Shown in pieces: positions 58,807-64,000 of a stretch of DNA of 64,000 bases. Made by a program: the position numbers and the translations under genes. The stretch covers positions 20,559 to 84,558 of the forward strand of contig JADLFH010000020.1 in assembly GCA_020845705.1 (NCBI GenBank). The letters run 5' to 3'. The notes beneath the pieces were generated by a model. That model was not told the origin of the DNA, did no database searches, and worked only from the letters and a program-made list of their open reading frames with translations. This DNA comes from Microthrixaceae bacterium. GTDB taxonomy: Bacteria; Actinomycetota; Acidimicrobiia; Acidimicrobiales; Microtrichaceae. Position 1 is the stretch's first letter. Every line of letters begins with the position of its first letter.

Positions 58807-59195
58807 ACCTCGTGACTCGTCTGGTGGCGGGCGTGCTCGCCGGTGTGTTCGCCCTCGCGGCGGTCTCGAAGCTGGCGGACCGCCCAACCACCACGCGTAG
58901 CTTCGAGGATCTGGGCCTCAGGTGGCCCGCGCCTCTGGGGATGATCGTCCCCCTTGTGGAGCTCATCACGGCTGTTGTGTTGGTGTTGTGGCCCCCTGTG
59001 GGAGCGGCCGCGGCGCTCGCGATGCTCTGCGCGTTCAGCGTGATCCTGGTGAGGGTCGTCCGGGGAGGGTTACCGCTGGGTTGTGCATGTTTCGGCGCCT
59101 GGAGCGCGCGGGGCGACACCGGTGTCGGATGGGCCTCGGTGGTCCGCAACGCCGTGTTGGCCGCCATGGCCACGCTCGTCGTCGTGGTGGGCTAG
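58803..59195 (+). CDS. MauE/DoxX-like membrane protein
   Basis: A 130-residue protein with four hydrophobic segments. LVAGVLAGVFALAAVSKL at the start and the GLPLGCACFGAW motif after the third helix are the hallmarks of MauE/methylamine-utilisation-like (DoxX superfamily) proteins, which are thought to move reducing equivalents for disulfide exchange. The motif CxCFG could be redox-active. Actinobacterial members often neighbour a DsbA/thioredoxin-like gene, but none is seen here. The GTG at 58803 overlaps the UbiB stop. Confidence 0.82.
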   Translation: MNLVTRLVAGVLAGVFALAAVSKLADRPTTTRSFEDLGLRWPAPLGMIVPLVELITAVVLVLWPPVGAAAALAMLCAFSVILVRVVRGGLPLGCACFGAWSARGDTGVGWASVVRNAVLAAMATLVVVVG

Positions 59196-59254
59196 ATGGT
59201 TGTTGGATGGGAGCGGACCGGTCCCAGATGCTCATTTCCACGGAACGGTACTGG

Positions 59255-59821
59255 TCAAGCGCGTGCGGCACCGCCGGCGACGAGTTCGTCGAAGAGGAGT
59301 TCGGTGACCGCGCCGATGGGCGGTGAGGGCGAGGAATCGAGTGGCTCGATTGCGCAGCACAGCTCCGTCACACCCGTCGCGCGGCCCTGGAGGGTGATGA
59401 GTAGCTGGCACATGATTCGGCTGCCCGCGGCATCTCGTAGCTCCATCAGCACTTGAACCAAACCCGATGGCGGTTCGACCCCGATCACCTCGCCGAGTCG
59501 GTGGGCGGCGTCCAGCGCTGCCAGGTAGGCGTCGGTGGGAGGGAGAGCCACGGCGATCGTGTCGTTGCCCGCCATCGAGACTCCGGCGGACTCCTCCTTG
59601 GATTCAGGCGCATGTGTCGGTGAGGGAAGGGGTGGCTGCTCGAGCGCCTCAAGCACGGCCTCGTATGCCTCCAAGAGCGCGACGGTGGCGTCGTTCGCGG
59701 CGGGGGAGTTCGAGCGATCGGGGTGGACCTCGCGTAGCCGGTGGAGATAGGCGACTCGGAGTGCTCTTCGGTCCGATGTGGGTGCGATCCCGAGACAGCG
59801 CCATGCGTCGTCCAACAGCAC
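59255..59821 (-). CDS. J-domain protein
   Basis: A 188-residue protein with an N-terminal J domain (residues ~3-62), including the helix-loop HPD motif in REVHPDRS; such domains stimulate DnaK ATPase. The remaining ~120 residues are not those of DnaJ: no Gly/Phe-rich stretch, zinc centre or C-terminal barrels. A Pro/Glu-rich linker is followed by a compact domain (VALPPTDAYLAALDAAHRLGE) that may bind a specific client. The GTG at 59821 has a TANNNT box 6 bases upstream. It is convergent with the UbiB/MauE operon. Confidence 0.78.
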   Translation of the reverse strand: MLLDDAWRCLGIAPTSDRRALRVAYLHRLREVHPDRSNSPAANDATVALLEAYEAVLEALEQPPLPSPTHAPESKEESAGVSMAGNDTIAVALPPTDAYLAALDAAHRLGEVIGVEPPSGLVQVLMELRDAAGSRIMCQLLITLQGRATGVTELCCAIEPLDSSPSPPIGAVTELLFDELVAGGAARA

Positions 59822-59827
59822 CAGCGG

Positions 59828-59833
59828 AACGTA
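59828..59833 (-). promoter_or_regulatory. Putative leaderless -10 box for the J-domain gene
   Basis: On the minus strand this reads tacgtt, 6 bases before the GTG at 59821. Confidence 0.38.
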
Positions 59834-59906
59834 CCGCGCGGGCTGGAACCGTCGGTGATCGGGAGATATACGCTCGGCGGATGACGCTCATCGAGGAGGG
59901 CCGTCT

Positions 59907-61316
59907 GTGACCGACACCGACAACCAGGCGGCGGCGATGGCCGCCTCCTATGGAGAACTCATCGCAGGGCTGCGCCAGACCTTCGAGTCAGGCAGGACCC
60001 GGCCCATTGCCTGGCGACGTGAGCAACTCGCCGGCCTCGTCCAGTTCCTCGTCGCCCACGAGGACGAACTGATCGAGGCACTGCGGACGGATCTCGGCAA
60101 GCCACCGTTCGAGGCCTACGGCACCGACATCGGGGTGGTGCGCATGCACATCCGCGACATCTCCCGAAAGCTCGACCGCTGGATGAAGCCCGACAGGGTG
60201 TTCCCGGGGCTGCTCTCGCTTCCCGGCACTGCCGAGGTCATCAAGGAACCCCTCGGGGTCGTCTTGGTGATCGCTCCGTGGAACTACCCGGTGCAGCTCC
60301 TGTTGGAACCGGTGGCGGCTGCACTCGCCGCGGGCAACTGCGTGGTCGCCAAGCCCTCCGAGTTGGCACCCGCTACGGCGTCGGTGTTGGCTCGACACCT
60401 CCACCGTTTCGTCGATCCCGACGCGGTGGCGCTGGTCGAGGGCGGTGTCCCCGAGACGACGGCATTGCTGGAGAACCGCTTCGACCACGTCTTCTTCACG
60501 GGCTCGACGGCTGTCGGCCGAGTTGTGATGGCCGCCGCGGCGAAGCACCTAACGCCGGTAACCCTGGAACTCGGAGGTAAGAGTCCCACCATCGTCGCGG
60601 CCGACGCCGATCTTGCCGTCGCCGCACGTCGGATCACCTGGGCGAAGTTCATGAACGCAGGCCAGACCTGCATCGCACCCGACTACCTCCTCGTGGAGCG
60701 GTCGGTCCGCGACGAGCTGGTCGATCGGATCCAGGGCGCGATCCGCGAGTTCTACGGTACCGATCCGAAGGTCACCGCGGACCTGGGCCGGATCGTCAAC
60801 GAACGGCACCACGACCGACTCACCAGGTTGGTGTCAGGAAGCGGCGGCGTCGTCTGTGGCGGCGACCACGACCGTTCGACCCGCTATCTTGCGCCCACGA
60901 TCGTGCTGGACCCCGATGTCGATTCGGGCCTCATGTCCGAGGAGATCTTCGGTCCAGTGCTACCGGTCCTTGCGATCGATTCGGTCGAGGACGCGATCGC
61001 GTTCGTCAATGATCGCGACAAGCCGCTGGCGCTCTACGTCTACACGCGCTCGAAGGAAACGGCCGATCGGGTGCTCGCCCGCACCAGTTCGGGTGGTGCA
61101 TGTGTCAACCATTCGGTGATGCACATCCTGCCGGAGAACCTGCCCTTCGGTGGGGTTGGGCCGTCGGGTATGGGCGCGTATCACGGCAAGGCCGGCTTCG
61201 ACGTGTTCAGCCACCACAAGTCGGTTCTTCGCAAGCCCACGTTCCTCGATCCCAAGCTGCTCTACCCGCCGTACGCGTTGTGGAAGGCGAAGATCATGCG
61301 GGCCGTATTCCGCTGA
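59907..61316 (+). CDS. ALDH3-type aldehyde dehydrogenase
   Basis: Class 3 aldehyde dehydrogenase, 469 residues, typical of enzymes oxidising fatty or aromatic aldehydes with NAD(P). The catalytic Cys is C255 in NAGQTCIAPDY, the Glu is in LELGGKSPTIV, and IAPWNYPVQLL and SEEIFGPVLPV are present; the C-terminal segment KPLALYVYTR to GMGAYHG is of the ALDH3 group. The length is shorter than classical ALDH, as expected for class 3. The GTG start has gaggagg 7 bases upstream. Its stop lies 15 bases before the inverted-repeat unit. Confidence 0.93.
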   Translation: MTDTDNQAAAMAASYGELIAGLRQTFESGRTRPIAWRREQLAGLVQFLVAHEDELIEALRTDLGKPPFEAYGTDIGVVRMHIRDISRKLDRWMKPDRVFPGLLSLPGTAEVIKEPLGVVLVIAPWNYPVQLLLEPVAAALAAGNCVVAKPSELAPATASVLARHLHRFVDPDAVALVEGGVPETTALLENRFDHVFFTGSTAVGRVVMAAAAKHLTPVTLELGGKSPTIVAADADLAVAARRITWAKFMNAGQTCIAPDYLLVERSVRDELVDRIQGAIREFYGTDPKVTADLGRIVNERHHDRLTRLVSGSGGVVCGGDHDRSTRYLAPTIVLDPDVDSGLMSEEIFGPVLPVLAIDSVEDAIAFVNDRDKPLALYVYTRSKETADRVLARTSSGGACVNHSVMHILPENLPFGGVGPSGMGAYHGKAGFDVFSHHKSVLRKPTFLDPKLLYPPYALWKAKIMRAVFR

Positions 61317-61331
61317 TCAACCACCTCCGGC

Positions 61332-61356
61332 CCCCGCTGCCTCAAACCTCCGGCCC
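61332..61356 (+). repeat. Outer inverted repeat, left arm
   Basis: A 25-base end with core ccccgctgcctcaaacc. Its reverse complement, apart from a one-base gap, is at 62515-62538. Confidence 0.88.
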
Positions 61357-61360
61357 CCGC

Positions 61361-61433
61361 TGCCTCAAACCTCTGCATGAGGCAGGGAGGACCGATTTCC
61401 GGCCCCCGCTGCCTCAAGGATCGCTTTGAGGCA
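61361..61433 (-). repeat. 73-base composite double-palindrome repeat, copy 3 (reverse)
   Basis: Palindromes at 61361-61384 and 61410-61433 with a 25-base spacer. Read on the minus strand it aligns with the copy at 62438-62510 at 60 of 73 positions by hand count. Confidence 0.92.
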
Positions 61434-61455
61434 TAGCGGCCCGGTCCATGCTGCC

Positions 61456-62382
61456 TCATGCAGCGCGTAGCCGATGGTGGTAGGTCTCGGCTATGGCCTT
61501 CGCGAGGTCGGCCGGGTCGTTGACGATCTGCTCGTACATGATCCGGATTGTGTGCCAGCCACGCCGGCTCGCCTCGAGGTCGCGTTCGTGATCGGCGGAC
61601 ATCGCCTTTTGCCGAGCATGCCAACGCCGACCGTCTGCCTCGAGGAGGAGCGTGGCCTCGGGGAATCCTCGGTCGGTCAGGCCGGAGCGCCGACCCGTGT
61701 TCGGCAAGGGGTACTGCGTTGTGCCCTGGCCGATGCCGGCCAGCTCCAGAATCTCGCTGAGAGCGACTTCGAGCCGGCTCGATGCGATGGCTCCGCCAGG
61801 CGAGAGCTCGTCCAGCACCACGCCGAGTTGGCTTCCGCGTGTGCGCCCGAGCACGCCCACTCGCAACAGGGCCATCCCGAGTGCCGCCTGCGACAACCCC
61901 CGGTCGAAGAGGGCGGCTTCGACGATTGTGCGGACCCGGGGTAGCGACAGGATCGTGGAAAGGTCACACACAGTCCGCGCGAGGCCGGTGTAGCGGAGGT
62001 CGTCGACGACAACGACATCGCAGGGATCGAGTTTCATCTGATGGAGTTCAACGCCGGCACGTCGTCTGTGATCGAAGTGGGGCACTATGCAGGCTTGGGT
62101 CTCTGCCGCGATGGCGGGCAGGTCGAACATTCGGCCGGCCGTCTGGTGGGAGAGTACCGAGCGCTCTCCGAGGGATAGCTGTATGCACCAGTTGCGTTGG
62201 GTCTCGGACTCGGGGGTTCCCGGGATCACGAGCACCCCTGGCAGGTCGGGCCTCCAGCGACCCGAGGCCACTCGGCGCTTCACCGCCGAAGGGGTGTAGC
62301 CCCGGTCGATCGCCTGGGCACGGGTGAATGCCCCTGCCTGAGCGGCCGCGACAATTGCAAGGAGGTCATCTCGTTCTGTCAT
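61456..62382 (-). CDS. AbiEi-type wHTH/DUF559 (VSR-like) protein
   Basis: A 308-residue protein. The N-terminal winged helix (residues ~18-55: GAFTRAQAIDRGYT, RRVASGRWRPDLPGV) is the AbiEi_4 antitoxin-type DNA-binding domain. The C-terminal ~70 residues, from LEADGRRWHA at 247, fit the DUF559/very-short-patch-repair-like nuclease fold, with E248 and D250 as likely metal ligands. No AbiEii-type toxin gene follows. Such orphan proteins are common in actinobacteria and unassigned. The ATG at 62382 has tatctt 7 bases upstream. The stop codon lies within a half-copy of the repeat (gcatgaggcag). Confidence 0.8.
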   Translation of the reverse strand: MTERDDLLAIVAAAQAGAFTRAQAIDRGYTPSAVKRRVASGRWRPDLPGVLVIPGTPESETQRNWCIQLSLGERSVLSHQTAGRMFDLPAIAAETQACIVPHFDHRRRAGVELHQMKLDPCDVVVVDDLRYTGLARTVCDLSTILSLPRVRTIVEAALFDRGLSQAALGMALLRVGVLGRTRGSQLGVVLDELSPGGAIASSRLEVALSEILELAGIGQGTTQYPLPNTGRRSGLTDRGFPEATLLLEADGRRWHARQKAMSADHERDLEASRRGWHTIRIMYEQIVNDPADLAKAIAETYHHRLRAA

Positions 62383-62389
62383 GCGCTGG

Positions 62390-62395
62390 AAGATA
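62390..62395 (-). promoter_or_regulatory. Putative leaderless -10 box for the AbiEi/DUF559 gene
   Basis: On the minus strand this reads tatctt, 7 bases before the ATG at 62382 and inside the repeat-bounded unit. Confidence 0.42.
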
Positions 62396-62437
62396 TTGAG
62401 ATGCTGTGACAGTGAGCTCGAGATGGCCGGTCCCTCA

Positions 62438-62510
62438 TGCCTCAATCCGATTCTTGAGGCATGACGGACCGGAAACCGGCCTTCCCTGCCTCATGCCGGG
62501 GTTTGAGGCA
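62438..62510 (+). repeat. 73-base composite double-palindrome repeat, copy 4 (forward)
   Basis: Palindromes at 62438-62461 and 62487-62510, arms tgcctcaa/ttgaggca, with a 25-base spacer. It lies upstream of the AbiEi/DUF559 gene in the opposite orientation to copy 3. Confidence 0.92.
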
Positions 62511-62514
62511 ACGA

Positions 62515-62538
62515 GGGCCGGGGTTTGAGGCAGCGGGG
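62515..62538 (-). repeat. Outer inverted repeat, right arm
   Basis: Reverse complement of 61332-61356 except for one base. It ends one base before the stop codon of the M18 aminopeptidase gene. Confidence 0.88.
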
Positions 62539-62539
62539 C

Positions 62540-63817
62540 TTACGTGGTGAGCCAGGCGGCGAATACCTCGACCATCATCGCCACATCGGCGGAGGCCATC
62601 AGCTCACGAATCGAGTGCATCGACAGCTGAGCCATGCCCACATCCAGCGTCGGGATGCCGAGACGTGCAGACACGATGGGCCCGATGGTGGAACCGCAGG
62701 GCAGATCGTTGCGGTGGCTGTACTCCTGAACGGGCACACCCATTCGGTCGCACAACAGCCGGAACCGTGCGCCGGTCTCGCCGTCGGTCGAATAGCGCTG
62801 GTTCAGGTTGGTCTTGATCACCGGGCCGCCGCCAAGTGCGATCCGATGGTTCGGCTCGTGGCGGTCGGGGTAGTTCGGGTGCGTGCCGTGCGCCATGTCC
62901 GCCGACAGGCACATCGAAGCGGCACACGACCGGATCAGATCCTCGGAATCACCGCCCCGCGCCGAGACGAGACGCTCCAGCACGCTTCGCAGCAAGACGG
63001 AGTCGGCGCCGGTAGCGGAGCCCGATCCCACCTCCTCGTGGTCGAGGAGCGCGATGGCGGGAAGCACCTCGGCTGAGGCATCGACAGCGGCGATAAGGGC
63101 ACTTACGGCCCCGAAGCACGAACAGAGGTTGTCGAGTCGAGGTGCGCTGATCAGTTCCTCGTTGGCGCCGATGAATCCAGCTGGGAGTGTGTCGTGGCAC
63201 ATGGCGTCCCAACCCAGCACGTCGCCGCTGCCCACTCCGGACACCTCGGCGAGCCAGGAGACGAAGTCACCGTCGCTCGCTGGGCCAAGCCCCCACACAG
63301 GGGTCAGGTGCTGTTGACGGTTGAGCAGCAGACCGCGCTCGGATATCTCCCTGTCCAGGTGGATCGCGAGTTGCGGAACTCGCAGGAGCGGTCGATCGTC
63401 GCGAAAGAGCCTGGTGGCGAGATCCCGCGAGCCGCTCCGTACGACTACCCGTCCTGCCAGCCCGAGGTCACGGTCGAGCCAGGAGTTCATGAGCAGACCG
63501 CCGTAGGGCTCCACGTCGAGCTGGCGAAAGCCGGCGGCTCCGATGTCGGGGCGGGGCTTGATCCGCAGGTTGGGCGAATCGGTGTGTGCGGCGATCAGGC
63601 GCATCGGCCGAGCCGGGTCTCCCTCGGGGGCGGCCCATGCGATCAGCGAACCTGCCTGCGCGACGAACGCGGGTCCCCCGGGCTGCCACCGCGCCGCAGG
63701 GTCCATCTCCGCAAAACCCGCTGCCCGCAGACGGCCGGCTGCCTCGGCGACCGCGTGAAATGGGGTTGGGGCGGCGTCGATGAAGGCGAGGAGGTCGTCG
63801 GCCGGGGTGACGGGCAT
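62540..63817 (-). CDS. apeB: M18 family aspartyl aminopeptidase
   Basis: Zinc aminopeptidase that removes N-terminal acidic residues, 425 residues, the usual M18 length. The metal ligands and catalytic residues can be placed in AAHTDSPNLRIK, APRLDNL, LLDHEEVGSGS, SADMAHGTHPNY and the C-terminal MHSIRELM. GSTIGPI and the DLPCGS segment are also typical. The ATG at 63817 follows a TANNNT box by 6 bases. The gene's 3' end runs directly into the right arm of the repeat unit. The enzyme is cytoplasmic, without a signal peptide. Confidence 0.93.
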   Translation of the reverse strand: MPVTPADDLLAFIDAAPTPFHAVAEAAGRLRAAGFAEMDPAARWQPGGPAFVAQAGSLIAWAAPEGDPARPMRLIAAHTDSPNLRIKPRPDIGAAGFRQLDVEPYGGLLMNSWLDRDLGLAGRVVVRSGSRDLATRLFRDDRPLLRVPQLAIHLDREISERGLLLNRQQHLTPVWGLGPASDGDFVSWLAEVSGVGSGDVLGWDAMCHDTLPAGFIGANEELISAPRLDNLCSCFGAVSALIAAVDASAEVLPAIALLDHEEVGSGSATGADSVLLRSVLERLVSARGGDSEDLIRSCAASMCLSADMAHGTHPNYPDRHEPNHRIALGGGPVIKTNLNQRYSTDGETGARFRLLCDRMGVPVQEYSHRNDLPCGSTIGPIVSARLGIPTLDVGMAQLSMHSIRELMASADVAMMVEVFAAWLTT

Positions 63818-63823
63818 GCCACG

Positions 63824-63829
63824 AGGCTA
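63824..63829 (-). promoter_or_regulatory. Putative leaderless -10 box for apeB
   Basis: On the minus strand this reads tagcct, 6 bases before the ATG at 63817. Confidence 0.42.
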
Positions 63830-63844
63830 TGAGCCGCCGGCTCA

Positions 63845-63890
63845 TTCCCAGCAGCCTCAGGCCGGAATTCCGGCCCAGTGCTGCTGGGAA
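63845..63890. repeat. Nested palindrome upstream of apeB
   Basis: Perfect 11-base outer arms (ttcccagcagc and gctgctgggaa) enclose a perfect 16-base palindrome ggccggaattccggcc at 63860-63875. The last four bases of the right arm form the first bases of the tandem repeat. Confidence 0.88.
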
Positions 63891-64000
63891 ACGGCGAGCG
63901 GGGCTCTTGGAAACGGCGAGCGGGGCTCTTGGAAACGGCGAGCGGGGCTCTTGGAAACGGCGAGCGGGGCTCTTGGAAACGGCGAGCGGGGCTCTTGGAA
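63887..64000. repeat. 22-base tandem repeat array running off the window
   Basis: Five perfect copies of a 22-base unit beginning ggaaacggcgagcgg (63887-63996) and a partial sixth are cut by the window edge. There are no spacers between copies. Confidence 0.95.

Larger units (their letters stand above)
61332..62538. mobile_element. Candidate REP-like unit: AbiEi/DUF559 gene bracketed by inverted repeats
   Basis: A 1207-base block between two housekeeping genes. Its outer ends are near-perfect inverted repeats (61332-61356 and 62515-62538, one-base indel; gctgcctcaaacc core). Inside them lie inverted 73-base composite repeats (60 of 73 identical when one is reversed), then the gene. The 3' end of the gene falls in a further half-copy. 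No target-site duplication is visible and there is no transposase, so mobility is a hypothesis. Confidence 0.45.

Noticed and set aside
61456..62382. Antitoxin half of an AbiE toxin-antitoxin pair
   Set aside because: Only the winged-helix domain resembles AbiEi; no AbiEii nucleotidyltransferase toxin lies on either side, and the C-terminus is a nuclease-like DUF559 domain.
61332..62538. Classical insertion sequence
   Set aside because: The enclosed gene has no transposase motif (no DDE or HUH residues), and I could not find a target-site duplication. It is listed only as a candidate mobile unit.
63887..64000. Possible CRISPR array
   Set aside because: The 22-base units follow one another with no spacer between them and there are no cas genes in the window; this is a tandem repeat.

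Overview
This is a GC-rich 64 kb chromosomal window, most likely from an actinobacterium of the Acidimicrobiia (Ilumatobacter/Acidimicrobium-like); that placement is inferred. Three things support it. A gcvH-garA-ftsR-DUF151-MerR block matches the conserved actinobacterial locus (Rv1826-Rv1830 in M. tuberculosis). About 20 genes have a TANNNT -10 box only 6-10 bases before a GTG or ATG start, which is the signature of leaderless transcription. Actinobacterial family types (LCP, MauE, DevS/DevR-like) are common. It is densely packed housekeeping sequence with many 4-base stop/start overlaps and no phage, plasmid or classical IS genes.

Layout. 1-881: 5'-truncated threonine aldolase. 0.9-13.5 kb: DNA-end repair block recC-recB-recD followed by an SbcD/SbcC-like pair. 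13.5-18.4 kb (minus strand): EngB GTPase, SWIM zinc-finger protein, SNF2 helicase. 18.4-22.6 kb: coupled minus-strand operon alg14-like, alg13-like, radical SAM, methyltransferase, divergent from a DegT-type aminotransferase. 22.6-30.0 kb: acyltransferase, secreted zincin, unknown protein, DEDD exonuclease, HIT protein, MetRS, two envelope proteins. 30.1 kb: tRNA-Pro(GGG) with a terminator, then a 560-base gene-free stretch rich in palindromes. 30.8-39.1 kb: two glycosyltransferases, SRAP protein, HIT protein, CDP-alcohol phosphatidyltransferase, subtilase, and a nucleotidyltransferase fused to a degenerate phosphomannomutase domain. 39.2-43.4 kb: glycine-cleavage/GarA/MerR block. 43.5-47.9 kb: glutamine-synthetase-like enzyme, amidotransferase, SDR and aldehyde dehydrogenase, resembling a gamma-glutamylated amine pathway. 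48-50.2 kb: DevS/DevR-like pair and a short flavin-fold protein. 50.3-53.3 kb: CorA, XdhC, a divergent formaldehyde-activating-enzyme homologue, a lipoprotein. 53.4-59.8 kb: unknown HTH protein, sigma-like/hydrolase fusion, LCP, cyclophilin, UbiB-type kinase, MauE, J-domain protein. 59.9-63.8 kb: ALDH3, then a lone AbiEi/DUF559 gene bracketed by inverted repeats, then an M18 aminopeptidase. The window ends inside a 22-base tandem repeat.

The best candidate for something undescribed is the repeat system. A 73-base composite (24-base palindrome tgcctcaa-N8-ttgaggca, 25-base spacer, second 24-base palindrome) occurs four times, twice in each orientation. Two copies lie inverted on either side of the AbiEi/DUF559 gene at 61.3-62.5 kb, with a further near-perfect 24/25-base inverted repeat outside them. 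The layout recalls REP/RAYT units, but the gene encodes a DUF559-type nuclease-like protein instead of a Y1 transposase. A second, unrelated palindrome family occurs at 26.0 and 30.45 kb.
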